Positions 1 through 8,867 of a stretch of DNA of 26,452 nucleotides are shown piece by piece. This DNA is from an uncultured Clostridia bacterium (GTDB taxonomy: Bacteria; Bacillota; Clostridia; TANB77; CAG-508): NCBI GenBank assembly GCA_934162625.1, contig CAKPJM010000013.1, positions 1-26,452 on the forward strand. Reading direction: 5' to 3'. The position numbers and the translations under genes are program-made. Every line of letters begins with the position of its first letter. Position 1 is the stretch's first letter. The notes beneath the pieces are model-generated. The model saw only the letters and a list, made by a program, of their open reading frames with translations, ran no database searches and was not told the DNA's origin.

Positions 1-1732
1 TAAGATGTTATTTTTAACTGAAGAAGAATTGATAAATTTAAAATCGTTCAATTTATTAAAAAAGCAAAGTTTTTCAGATGGCATTGTTATTAATATAATT
101 AGAAATAGTAAAAATATAGAAAAGACTATAGATAAAATTTCTACAATTGATGATAAAGAAGTAATTGTAAGAATACCTAAAGAACCTATTTCATTAGAAC
201 TTGTTCAAGCTTTAAAAGAATGCGAAGCAATTGAATATATTAAAAGAACTCAAAACAATGATGATGAAGTTTATGCCGAGTTAAATTTGATAGAAGAAGA
301 AAATGTTGAATTAATACAAAGTGAAATAGAAAAGAAATTTGAAAAAAACAATATAGAATATATATTTAAGGGAAAAGAACAACTAAAAACAAATAATTTA
401 AGTGGTGTAGTGTCAAAAACTTGTGAAGAATTGTATTGTGAGGCTCCGATTATAAATAATGAAATGATAAATAAAAATGACATATCTTCACCTATATATA
501 AAGCAAGGGGAATTGTAATTGATACTATACTTAATAATGATATGAATTTAATTAAGAGCCCAACAAGTGCAGAAGCCACAATATATAAAGCGGTTGTAGA
601 AAAAAGAAAAAGAGCGGATATAGATAGAATCATACATATAATTAAAGATTTTATTAAAAAATCTGAAAAATTAGAAAAAAGAAATTTCGAACATTTATGT
701 ACTAAATTAACTGGTAAACCTTACGGTATTAGAAAAGGCGTAATACCTTTATTGTTGGCTATGGCAATTGAAGAATATAGTGAAAATATTATTCTATATT
801 ATCAAAATAAAGAAGTAGAGATAGAAGCAAATAATATTTCAAAAATTATAGAAGAACCGGAAAAATATTTTTTATATGTAGAAAATGGAACTACTGAAAA
901 AGATAAATTTGTAAAGAAAATGCTAAATATATATGGCTGTATACCAACAGACAATTATAGAAATAATGTGAAAATTTTAGTTACAGCAATGAGAAGATGG
1001 GCTTTGTCATTACCTAGAATTACTAGGGAAATATCAGCAACAAATGATATAATATTCAACAAATCATATATAGAAATAAAAAATGAGCTAATGAAAACAG
1101 ATATAAATAATAACGAATTTTTATTTCGAAGGTTGCAAGATTTACTGAATATGGACAGTTATAATGATATTATAACTAATTTAAAAAAATTAAAAGAAAC
1201 ATATGATAATTATCTTGAAAACTATACTGAGTATCTAATACATGATTTCAAAGAATACTTTGAACATAATTCAAAAACAAATTTAAATAAGTTATTGAGT
1301 AACTGGTATAGAAATATTGATGAATATGCTAAAAACACAGTGGTTAAACTAGAAATTAAAAGACTATTAGAATATGTTAAAGATTTAGATACTTATAATG
1401 AACATGAAATTATGCAAAATATAGCATTTATAATAGTGGGGTCATACATAGAAGATTGGCAAGAGAATACGTATGAAGAATTTATGTTACAATTTGAACA
1501 AATAATCGAAGAGATTAAAAGCATAAGAAACATAAACAAAAATGAACAAGAGATGGTAGTTATTTCAGAAGGAAATAAAGAAATAAAAAAATATATAAAT
1601 TCACAAGAAATTACAGCGTTGGGAAGTACATTGAAAAATAATATTGAAGATTCATTAGAAGAGTATGGAGATTCAATAAGTGAAAGTGAAAAAATAAAGA
1701 TTTTGTTACAATTAATAAAAAAATATATGTAA
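1..1732 (+). CDS. C-terminal part of a large defence-island protein (5' truncated by window edge)
   Basis: The reading frame is open at the left edge: the codon before the first ATG (position 5) is AAG and no ribosome-binding site is visible, so the true start lies outside the window and only the last 575 or so residues are seen. The visible part has an acidic, helix-rich N-terminal stretch, then a block with PYGIRKGVIPLLLA near residues 239-252 followed by an alternating hydrophobic segment ending in a PEKYFLYV-like strand. From memory, this layout recurs in large P-loop proteins of defence islands (BrxC/DUF6079-like and phosphorothioation-associated ATPases), but no Walker motif is in the visible part. 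The stop is 18 nt before the cysteine desulfurase gene, so it is the upstream member of that operon. An SspC-like role is possible but unproven. I do not recognise the family with confidence. Confidence 0.6.
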   Translation, partial: KMLFLTEEELINLKSFNLLKKQSFSDGIVINIIRNSKNIEKTIDKISTIDDKEVIVRIPKEPISLELVQALKECEAIEYIKRTQNNDDEVYAELNLIEEENVELIQSEIEKKFEKNNIEYIFKGKEQLKTNNLSGVVSKTCEELYCEAPIINNEMINKNDISSPIYKARGIVIDTILNNDMNLIKSPTSAEATIYKAVVEKRKRADIDRIIHIIKDFIKKSEKLEKRNFEHLCTKLTGKPYGIRKGVIPLLLAMAIEEYSENIILYYQNKEVEIEANNISKIIEEPEKYFLYVENGTTEKDKFVKKMLNIYGCIPTDNYRNNVKILVTAMRRWALSLPRITREISATNDIIFNKSYIEIKNELMKTDINNNEFLFRRLQDLLNMDSYNDIITNLKKLKETYDNYLENYTEYLIHDFKEYFEHNSKTNLNKLLSNWYRNIDEYAKNTVVKLEIKRLLEYVKDLDTYNEHEIMQNIAFIIVGSYIEDWQENTYEEFMLQFEQIIEEIKSIRNINKNEQEMVVISEGNKEIKKYINSQEITALGSTLKNNIEDSLEEYGDSISESEKIKILLQLIKKYM

Positions 1733-1750
1733 ATAAAAGGAGAAAAAAGA

Positions 1751-2878
1751 ATGATTTATTTAGATAATGCAGCTACAACATTTCCGAAACCAGAAGAAGT
1801 ATATTTAGCATTAGATAAAGCTAATCGAGAATATGCATTTAATTCTGGTAGAGGGAGTTATAAGAAGGCAAAAGAAACATCTAAAATAATAGATGAAACA
1901 AGAGAGGAAATAGGAGAACTTGTGGGAGTAAATAAAAACAAAGTAGTGTTTTCTACTTCTGCAACAGAATCCCTAAATATAATCATTTTTGGCTTAGAAT
2001 GGAAAGAAGGAGACAATGTATATATTACTCCATTTGAACACAATTCAATTTTAAGACCTTTGGAAGAAATTAAAAAAAGATATAACATAAATATTGAAAT
2101 GATTCCGTTTGATAAAGAAACTTGGGAAATTTCTGAAAATATAGAAGATGTTTTTATACTAAAAAAACCCAGATGCATTTTTTGCTCAGCAAAAAGTAAT
2201 GTTACTGGATATGAATTACCATACAAAGAAATATTTGAATTAGGTAAAAAATATAAATCAACAAATATACTAGATGGCTCACAATCTTTTGGAGTAGACA
2301 AAAATATAACAGCTGAAAATGTAGATTTTATTGTTTTTGCGGGGCATAAGTCTTTATATTCAAGCTTTGGAATAGCAGGCTTTATTGATTGTAATAGTAC
2401 TAATTTAAAAAAATTCTTATTTGGAGGAACAGGCTCGGATAGTTTAAATATGAATATGCCAGATGAATTACCTATAAAATATGAAGCAGGAAGTAAAAAT
2501 GCTGTTGCTATCTATGGATTACATGAAAGTATAAAATGGCTTAGGAAAAACAACATTAAAGAAAAGGAAAAGATGCTTTTTTCATATTTTTGTGATAAAA
2601 TAAAAGATAATAAGAAAATTATAACTTATTTACCAGAAAATACGAAAAATTGTACAGGAATTATATCAATAAATGTTAAAGGCTATACAGCGGATGAAGT
2701 AGGTGTAATTCTAGATGAAGAATTTGATATCTGCGTTAGAACAGGATATCATTGTTCTCCACTTGTACATGATTTTATAGATTCAAAAGAACATTATGGT
2801 ACAGTTAGAATTAGTTTTAATTATTTTAATACTACTGAAGATATTGATAGATTAATAGAGGCATTAGAAACTTTATAG
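1751..2878 (+). CDS. Cysteine desulfurase (class V aminotransferase fold), SspA/DndA-like
   Basis: A 375-aa PLP enzyme that would mobilise sulfur from L-cysteine as a protein persulfide. The N-terminus MIYLDNAATTFPKP is the standard start of NifS/SufS-type desulfurases. The PLP lysine is K200 in AGHKS, and the persulfide-forming cysteine is C335 in RTGYHCSP, so both catalytic residues are present and the length is normal. The start ATG has AAAGGAG at a good distance. The gene sits 18 nt after the partial upstream ORF and 12 nt before the helicase gene. In this setting the likely job is donating sulfur for DNA backbone phosphorothioation (DndA/SspA role) rather than Fe-S assembly or tRNA thiolation. 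That role is inferred from the neighbours; the enzyme class itself is secure. Confidence 0.9.
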   Translation: MIYLDNAATTFPKPEEVYLALDKANREYAFNSGRGSYKKAKETSKIIDETREEIGELVGVNKNKVVFSTSATESLNIIIFGLEWKEGDNVYITPFEHNSILRPLEEIKKRYNINIEMIPFDKETWEISENIEDVFILKKPRCIFCSAKSNVTGYELPYKEIFELGKKYKSTNILDGSQSFGVDKNITAENVDFIVFAGHKSLYSSFGIAGFIDCNSTNLKKFLFGGTGSDSLNMNMPDELPIKYEAGSKNAVAIYGLHESIKWLRKNNIKEKEKMLFSYFCDKIKDNKKIITYLPENTKNCTGIISINVKGYTADEVGVILDEEFDICVRTGYHCSPLVHDFIDSKEHYGTVRISFNYFNTTEDIDRLIEALETL

Positions 2879-2890
2879 AAAGGTGAGAAA

Positions 2891-5098
2891 ATGAGTTTAA
2901 AAGATATTGATGTTAAGAAAGAATATAGAATACCTAGAGATAATGTTGCTAAAGAATTATATGTAAAAGCATTAAAAGAATCTACATTATATAAAAGAAG
3001 TGTGGGCTTTTTTACGTCTTCATCATTATCAGAAATTGCACAGGGACTTGTTTACTTAGTAGAAAATAATGGGAAAATGCAATTAATTATATCACCTAAT
3101 TTAAAGCCAGAAGATATAGAAGCGATAAATAAAGGATATGAATTAAGAGAGCATATACTTGAAAGAAAGATACTAGATTTAATTGAAGAGCCTATTACAG
3201 AATTGGAAAAGGAAAAATTAAATTTACTATCTACATTAATAGCAGAAGAAAAATTAGATATAAAAATAGCATTTTCATTAAAAAATAATTTACTTGGTTT
3301 ATATCATGAAAAGATGGGCTTGTTTTATGATAATGACAATAATATAATTTCATTTTCTGGTTCTATGAATGAAACAGAAGTAGCTTTAACAACTAACTAT
3401 GAAACTATAGATGTATTTAATTCATGGGAAAACGAAGATTCAAAAGAAAGAACATTAAATAAGGAAAAAGCGTTTGAAGAGCTGTGGAATAATTTAGATA
3501 AATCAGCAATGGTTTTAGAATTTCCAGATGCAGCGAAAAGAAAGTTGATAAAATATAGAAAAGATACAATAAATTATAATTTATTAAAAAATGAAATAAT
3601 ATTAAAAGATACAGATATACAAGAAGATATACATAGAACTGATAAATATCCAAAAATTCCAGTCTATATAAAATGGAGAGATTATCAAGAAGAAGCTACT
3701 CAACAATGGAAAGAGAAAAATTATAAGGGTATTTTTGATATGGCCACAGGTACAGGGAAAACTCTCACAGGTTTAAAAGCTGTCACAGAGTTATCTAATG
3801 AATTGAACAATAAAATAGCGGTAATAATTGTTTGTCCTTATCAACATTTAGTAGAACAATGGGTAGAAGATATATTGGAATTTAATATTAACCCAATTAT
3901 AGGATATAGTGCTTCGATACAAAAAAACTGGAAAGAATTATTAGATAATGCAATAAGGGATCAAAAATTAAATGTAAAAGGAAGAGAATTTTTATGTTTC
4001 ATCTGCACAAATGCAACATATGTATCTAAATTTGTACAAGAAGAATTAAGTAAAATTAGAACTAATACATTATTAGTGGTAGATGAAGCACATAATTTTG
4101 GAGCACCTAGAATTGTAAAGACACTAGATGATAGATTTAAATATAGGCTTGCATTATCAGCTACATTAGAAAGACATCATGATGAGTATGGTACAAATGC
4201 TCTTTATAGTTATTTTGGAGATAAATGTATAGTTTATGATTTAGAAAAAGCTATTAAGTCAAATATGCTTACCGAATATAAATATTATCCTATAATTGGT
4301 CATCTTACAGATGATGAATTAGAAATGTATAAAAATATCTCTTATGAGATAGGTAAATGTATTATTATAAGAAATGGGAAAAAAGAATTAAATGAAAAAG
4401 GGAAAAGATTAGCAATAAAAAGAGCATCTATTGTCGCGGGGGCATCTTTTAAAATAGAAAAGTTAAAAGAAGTAATAAATCCATATAAGAATGATAATCA
4501 TATGCTAGTATATTGTGGTACAAGCAGGGTGGATATTGATAATATGCCTGAAAATATAAATGTTACAGGTGATGACTTGAGACAGATAGAAGCAGTAACT
4601 CATGTATTAGGCAATGAACTAGAAATGGGAGTATCACAATTTACTTCAAATGAAGATATGGAAGAAAGAAAAATATTAAAAGAAAAGTTTAGCGAAGGAA
4701 CTTCATTACAAACATTAATAGCTATAAAATGCTTAGATGAAGGTGTAAATATTCCAGAAATAAAAACAGCTTTTATTCTAGCAAGTACAACTAATCCTAA
4801 AGAATATATTCAAAGAAGAGGAAGAGTGTTAAGAAAAGCAAAAGGAAAAAAATTCGCAGAAATATATGATTTTATAACATTACCTAGAGACTTAGAAGAG
4901 GTTTCATATATGACAGAGGAACAAATGAAAATGGAAAAAAGTTTAGCGAGAAATGAAGCAGTTAGAATAGAAGAATTTACCAGACTATCACTAAATAAAG
5001 CTGTTGGTATGAGTGTACTTGATGGTATAAGAACTGCTTATAAACTAGATGATAATGATGAATTTGTATTAGAAGGAGAAGAATATTATGGAGTTTAA
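2891..5098 (+). CDS. PLD-like nuclease / DEAH helicase (phosphorothioation restriction enzyme-like, SspF-like)
   Basis: A 735-aa fusion. The N-terminal 210 residues form a phospholipase-D-like domain with one HKD-type motif (H139-E-K, then GSMNET about 20 residues on). A superfamily 2 helicase follows: motif I MATGTGKT at about 284-291, DEAH box VVDEAH near 397, motif III LALSAT, motif V CLDEGVNIPE and motif VI QRRGRVLR near 640. This architecture is what I remember for the family called DNA phosphorothioation system restriction enzyme and for type III-like restriction helicases. ATG is preceded by AGGTGAG. The last codons overlap the start of a 53-aa ORF. As part of a restriction module it would translocate on and damage unmodified DNA. 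The domain calls are secure; assignment to the phosphorothioation system depends on the neighbours. Confidence 0.85.
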   Translation: MSLKDIDVKKEYRIPRDNVAKELYVKALKESTLYKRSVGFFTSSSLSEIAQGLVYLVENNGKMQLIISPNLKPEDIEAINKGYELREHILERKILDLIEEPITELEKEKLNLLSTLIAEEKLDIKIAFSLKNNLLGLYHEKMGLFYDNDNNIISFSGSMNETEVALTTNYETIDVFNSWENEDSKERTLNKEKAFEELWNNLDKSAMVLEFPDAAKRKLIKYRKDTINYNLLKNEIILKDTDIQEDIHRTDKYPKIPVYIKWRDYQEEATQQWKEKNYKGIFDMATGTGKTLTGLKAVTELSNELNNKIAVIIVCPYQHLVEQWVEDILEFNINPIIGYSASIQKNWKELLDNAIRDQKLNVKGREFLCFICTNATYVSKFVQEELSKIRTNTLLVVDEAHNFGAPRIVKTLDDRFKYRLALSATLERHHDEYGTNALYSYFGDKCIVYDLEKAIKSNMLTEYKYYPIIGHLTDDELEMYKNISYEIGKCIIIRNGKKELNEKGKRLAIKRASIVAGASFKIEKLKEVINPYKNDNHMLVYCGTSRVDIDNMPENINVTGDDLRQIEAVTHVLGNELEMGVSQFTSNEDMEERKILKEKFSEGTSLQTLIAIKCLDEGVNIPEIKTAFILASTTNPKEYIQRRGRVLRKAKGKKFAEIYDFITLPRDLEEVSYMTEEQMKMEKSLARNEAVRIEEFTRLSLNKAVGMSVLDGIRTAYKLDDNDEFVLEGEEYYGV

Positions 5099-5249
5099 TG
5101 GTGTAAAAATTGATGAAGAAAAAGCTAAAAGAATATTAAATAGGGTTATTATTGAAGAAGTAAAAAATGTAAAGACTAAAAAATATAATTCTACAGAGAT
5201 GGTTAAAAAAATACAAAAAATGATTGAGGAGGAAATAGAATGTTATTAA
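5088..5249 (+). CDS. 53-aa hypothetical protein overlapping both neighbours
   Basis: A short ORF starts with ATG at 5088, inside the last codons of the helicase gene, and ends at TAA 5247-5249, inside the first codons of the DndD-like gene. The overlaps are 11 and 10 nt and the frame differs from both flanks. GAAGGAG at 5072-5078 provides a ribosome-binding site. Without it there would be a 141-nt gap in an otherwise gapless operon, and both ends couple exactly to the neighbours, so I take it as real. The product is charged and lysine/glutamate-rich, apparently all-helical, with no cysteine pair, signal or membrane segment. I do not recognise it. It could be a small subunit or adaptor between the helicase and the SMC-like ATPase. 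Confidence 0.7.
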   Translation: MEFNGVKIDEEKAKRILNRVIIEEVKNVKTKKYNSTEMVKKIQKMIEEEIECY

Positions 5250-7228
5250 AAAGTTTAGAAATAGAAAATTTTAGACAATTCAGAGGAAGACAAACTGTTA
5301 ACTTCTCAACTGATAAAGATAAGAATGTAACAATAATAATGGGAGAAAATGGTTCTGGAAAAACAACAATAGCACAGGCATTTATGTGGTGTTTGTATGC
5401 AGAGGTTTCTTTTGAAGATAAAGTTTTACTTTGTAGAGCTGTTTCAGAAGAAATGAATATTGGAGAAGAAGCAAATGTAAAGGTAAAGATAGAGTTAACA
5501 CATAAGGGTAGAGATTATACTATTATTAGAAAACAAGTTTATAAAAAAGAATATAATAATTCAGTAAGAGCACTAGGTAGTGGAATATTTGAAATATCTT
5601 ATAAAAATTATGATGGACAACAGGAATTTGTAAAACCTTTAGAAACAGAATTAGTTATAAAAGAAATATTACCAAAAGATTTAGCTGGCTATTTTTTCTT
5701 TGATGGAGAACGAATTGAAAAAATGAGTAAAGAGATTAGAAAAGGAAGAAGCAAAGAATTTGGACTAGCTGTAAAAAATTTATTGGGGTTATGTAGTTAT
5801 ACAGAAGCATTAGAACATTTAAAACCAACATCAAAATATAGTGTTATTGGAAATTATAATGAAAGATATGATTCAACTAATAATGATAAAATTTTAGAAT
5901 ATACAAGAAAAATTGAAGAATATAATGATAGAATTCAAGAAATAGATAAAGAGCTAGAGGAAATAGATTCTCAAGAGAATACTGCTATAGATAAATGTGA
6001 TGAATTGCAAAATTTTATAAAGGAGCATGAAGAAGGAGAAAAATTAGCTAAAGAAAAAGAAAAAATTGAGCAAAAGTTGAGAGATGAAAAAATTACAAGG
6101 GAAAAATTTGCTGTAGACATTTTAAAAGAGTTTAATACAAATGTAAACAATTATATGATGAGAAAATTAATTTTAGATTCATTAAATGAATTACCTGATG
6201 AATTAAAATCAAATACAGATATACCTCATATACATGCAGAAACTATAGAACATTTAAAACAAAGAGGAGAATGTATATGTGGTAATCCAATAGAAATTGG
6301 CAATGAAGCATATAATAATTTAACTAATTTATTGTCATATATACCGCCTCAATCAATAGGTACACTTGTATCTAATTTTAAAGATGAGTGTATGATGAGA
6401 GCAAAAAATTCTGATAATTTTTTTGAAAGTTTATCTAATAAGTATTCTATAATAAGACAATCAGAATTAGAAGTAGATGATAAAATAAATGAAATTAAAA
6501 TAATAGAAGAAAAATTAAAAGGCACACAGGGAATAGGTAAAAAACAGGAAGATTTATGGCAATGGCAAAGAATTTTGAATGAATGTAAACAAAGAAGAGA
6601 TGCATTGACACTAGAAAAAGGTGGTTGTCAAACACAAAGAGATAGACAAGATACAGAGAGAAATGAACTAGCATTAAAAAGTGATAAAAACAGAAAAATT
6701 GAAATATGTAAAGCTTATGCAGAGTATATGTTTACTGAAATAGCAAAAGATTATTCTGAACAAGAAAATACAATAAGAGAGAAATTGGAAAAATGTATTA
6801 ACGATATATTTGATGAAATATATGATGGGGGATTATCTTTATCATTAGATAGTAAATATAATATTCAGGTAACAGAAAATAAGCATTTTAACAGTAACTA
6901 TGATATAGAAACATCAACAGCACAAAGTATAGTTGTTATTTTGGCATTTATTTCTGGAGTAATAAAATTAGCTAGAGAGAAAAATTCAGAGGAAGAATCA
7001 TTAGTTGAAACAGAAGCATACCCATTAGTAATGGATGCACCACTTTCTGCTTTTGATAAAAAAAGAATAAAAAATATATGCGAAGTATTACCTAATATAG
7101 CAGAGCAAATAGTTATTTTTATTAAAGATACTGATGGAGAAATTGCTAAAGATAACATGAGTCAAAAGATAGGTAAACAATATTACTTTAGAAAAGAAAA
7201 TGAATATGAAACTAGTATAGAGGGATAG
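5240..7228 (+). CDS. DndD-like SMC/Rad50-type AAA ATPase
   Basis: A 662-aa ABC/SMC-type ATPase. The N-terminus MLLKSLEIENFRQF leads to Walker A GENGSGKTT at about 34-42. The block YFFFDGERIEKM near 151-162 is characteristic of DndD proteins. Long charged coiled-coil arms run from about 210 to 550, with a hinge near 344 containing CICG, a CxC variant of the Rad50-style zinc hook. A signature-like STAQS segment lies near 558 and the Walker B/D-loop is LVMDAPLSAFD near 593-603. The start overlaps the 53-aa ORF. GAGGAGG in front is a strong ribosome-binding site. In Dnd systems DndD is an ATPase of the modification complex. In the SspFGH plan I recall a similar protein acting in restriction, and pairing with the helicase favours that here. 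No dndC or dndE is visible. Confidence 0.85.
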   Translation: MLLKSLEIENFRQFRGRQTVNFSTDKDKNVTIIMGENGSGKTTIAQAFMWCLYAEVSFEDKVLLCRAVSEEMNIGEEANVKVKIELTHKGRDYTIIRKQVYKKEYNNSVRALGSGIFEISYKNYDGQQEFVKPLETELVIKEILPKDLAGYFFFDGERIEKMSKEIRKGRSKEFGLAVKNLLGLCSYTEALEHLKPTSKYSVIGNYNERYDSTNNDKILEYTRKIEEYNDRIQEIDKELEEIDSQENTAIDKCDELQNFIKEHEEGEKLAKEKEKIEQKLRDEKITREKFAVDILKEFNTNVNNYMMRKLILDSLNELPDELKSNTDIPHIHAETIEHLKQRGECICGNPIEIGNEAYNNLTNLLSYIPPQSIGTLVSNFKDECMMRAKNSDNFFESLSNKYSIIRQSELEVDDKINEIKIIEEKLKGTQGIGKKQEDLWQWQRILNECKQRRDALTLEKGGCQTQRDRQDTERNELALKSDKNRKIEICKAYAEYMFTEIAKDYSEQENTIREKLEKCINDIFDEIYDGGLSLSLDSKYNIQVTENKHFNSNYDIETSTAQSIVVILAFISGVIKLAREKNSEEESLVETEAYPLVMDAPLSAFDKKRIKNICEVLPNIAEQIVIFIKDTDGEIAKDNMSQKIGKQYYFRKENEYETSIEG

Positions 7229-7239
7229 GAGGAGCAAAA

Positions 7240-7758
7240 ATGTTTGATAAAGAATATTCTTTTAGGGGCAAACATGCTGAAATGGTAAAAAGACTTACTG
7301 CAAAATTTGATGATAAAAATAATAAGCTTTTTGAAAGAAATGTTGATGTATATAGAATAGCACCAATAGTTGGATTTTTATATGGTAAGAAGTCAGAAAT
7401 TGATAGAGAAAGTGGAGAGGTTACCAAGATATTTACAGATGCATTAATGAAAGAAGAGAAGGACTTAAAGTTTGCTTATATTTTGATTACATTATTAAGT
7501 GATAAAAATAATAAAACAATAGATAATAGAATGGACCAATCTTTTAGATTTTATGGAACAGAGAAAGCTAAGGAGGACGAAGAAAATTTTGAAAGATATG
7601 TTTTAGGTGGAGTAGAAATTTTATATAATAAACTAATTGAAAAATCAGATGATTATTTAAGAAATTTATATGACTTTATGGAAGAATTTGATAATAGATA
7701 TAGAAATGTAGCTACTGAAGATATAATAGATTCTGCGAGGAAAAAGATAAATTTATAG
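7240..7758 (+). CDS. Small protein resembling phosphorothioation-associated protein 4 (SspH-like)
   Basis: A 172-aa soluble protein with no signal or membrane segment. Visible blocks are FRGKHA near residue 8, DVYRIAPIVGFLYGKK near 36-51, and FERYVLGGVEILY near 134-146. The order (an early 'function as whole-domain then growth of a YxxGG segment') is how I remember the small family named DNA phosphorothioation-associated protein 4, which accompanies the restriction helicase and a DndD-like ATPase. It begins 11 nt after the ATPase stop, with AGGAGG as ribosome-binding site, and is followed 15 nt later by the sigma factor gene. It is too long for DndE and lacks DndE features. The family assignment is from memory of motif layout and operon position, so it is moderate at best. 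Confidence 0.6.
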   Translation: MFDKEYSFRGKHAEMVKRLTAKFDDKNNKLFERNVDVYRIAPIVGFLYGKKSEIDRESGEVTKIFTDALMKEEKDLKFAYILITLLSDKNNKTIDNRMDQSFRFYGTEKAKEDEENFERYVLGGVEILYNKLIEKSDDYLRNLYDFMEEFDNRYRNVATEDIIDSARKKINL

Positions 7759-7773
7759 AGAGATTTGATAATA

Positions 7774-8832
7774 ATGGGAGTAAATGAAAATGATAGAATA
7801 CAAAGTATATTAGAAAGTAAATATAAAGAAAAAGGATATATAACACCAGAAGAAATTTTGAAAATTATTGAGGAAAATAATATATCTGTTTTTCAAGTGG
7901 ACAAGATTACTAATAGATTATTATTAAAAGGGATTATGATAATTGATGATCCAAACAATATAGAAGAGACTGAAATAGAAGATTGGAGCCACTTGAACTA
8001 TAATGACATACTTAATAAAGCTATTACTATAGAACCAGAATTAAAACAATACATAAATTTAATAAGAAATATAAGACCTCCACAAAAAGGAGAAGAAAAA
8101 AATTTACTTTTTCAAGCAAAAGAAGGAAATGAATATGCTAGAGATAGAATAATAGAAATGTATTTAAAAAATGTTGTAAAAATAGCGATAGATTACCATG
8201 AAAGATATGGATTTAATTTAAGTGATATTATAGAAGTAGGGAATATAGGTTTGATTAAGGCATTATATAAAATAGATATTTCTATAAACGAAAGACTATC
8301 AGTTTATATGTATTTCAGAATAAAAACAGAAATAGATAGAAGAATGATATTCTCTAATAGTGCAATTTATTTTCCGGTTCATATAAAAGAAAAACTACTA
8401 CCAATGCTAGAAGTTATAAAAAAGAACTATCATACAGAAGATAACTTAAATGAAGAACTGATACAAGAAATTAAACAAAAAGCAAATATGGATGAAGAAG
8501 AAATTAAGCAATTTTATATTTTAATGCAAGATACTTTTGATATAGATACATTAGATGAAGAATATTTTTCAGACAAAAACATACAAATTAATAATATTGA
8601 TAACAATTTTCTTAAGAGTGATTTAAAAATAGTTTTAGGAGAACTAAAAGAAAGAGAAACAGAAGTATTAAAATTAAGATATGGTGTTTTAAATGCTGGT
8701 AATGAAAAAACATTAAATGAGGTTGGACAAATTTTGGGTGTTACAAGAGAAAGGGTTAGGCAAATAGAAGAAAAGGCATTAAGAAAATTAAAGAGCCCAA
8801 AACTTTCAAAGCGATTAAAAGATTATATATAA
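7774..8832 (+). CDS. Sigma-70 family RNA polymerase sigma factor, last gene of the phosphorothioation-type operon
   Basis: A 352-aa protein. Residues about 120-190 carry region 2, including DIIEVGNIGLIKAL, which resembles the core-binding and -10 recognition helices of primary sigma factors. The C-terminus (about 285-340) is a full region 4: LKERETEVLKLRYG, then the helix-turn-helix with GVTRERVRQIEEKALRKLK. The N-terminal 90 residues are divergent, with a helical domain loosely like region 1.1. Region 3 is short and acidic. An in-frame TTG at 7765 lies only two nt after GAGAG, so ATG 7774 is preferred. It follows the 172-aa gene by 15 nt and so belongs to the same transcript. A sigma factor in a restriction operon could redirect polymerase to the operon's own promoter. 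The class is certain; the role is inference. Confidence 0.85.
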   Translation: MGVNENDRIQSILESKYKEKGYITPEEILKIIEENNISVFQVDKITNRLLLKGIMIIDDPNNIEETEIEDWSHLNYNDILNKAITIEPELKQYINLIRNIRPPQKGEEKNLLFQAKEGNEYARDRIIEMYLKNVVKIAIDYHERYGFNLSDIIEVGNIGLIKALYKIDISINERLSVYMYFRIKTEIDRRMIFSNSAIYFPVHIKEKLLPMLEVIKKNYHTEDNLNEELIQEIKQKANMDEEEIKQFYILMQDTFDIDTLDEEYFSDKNIQINNIDNNFLKSDLKIVLGELKERETEVLKLRYGVLNAGNEKTLNEVGQILGVTRERVRQIEEKALRKLKSPKLSKRLKDYI

Positions 8833-8838
8833 GTTAAA

Positions 8839-8859
8839 AGCCGAGACTTAGTCTCGGCT
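8839..8859. terminator. Terminator hairpin between convergent genes
   Basis: A perfect 9-bp stem (AGCCGAGAC / GTCTCGGCT) with a TTA loop lies just after the sigma factor stop and 8 nt before the stop of the convergent TnpV-like gene. On the minus strand it is followed by a short T run, so it terminates that transcript best. On the plus strand it has no T run and may only stabilise the mRNA end. Confidence 0.75.
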
Positions 8860-8867
8860 CTAACTAT

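Noticed and set aside
271..633. 120-aa minus-strand ORF, hydrophobic
   Set aside because: It lies antisense inside the first coding region and has no ribosome-binding site. Its Ile/Ser/Leu-rich composition is what antisense reading of an A-rich gene gives.
1858..2301. 147-aa minus-strand ORF
   Set aside because: Antisense shadow of the cysteine desulfurase, whose motifs are complete on the plus strand.
7240..7758. DndE
   Set aside because: At 172 aa it is longer than DndE and lacks its basic helix pattern; the layout fits phosphorothioation-associated protein 4 better.
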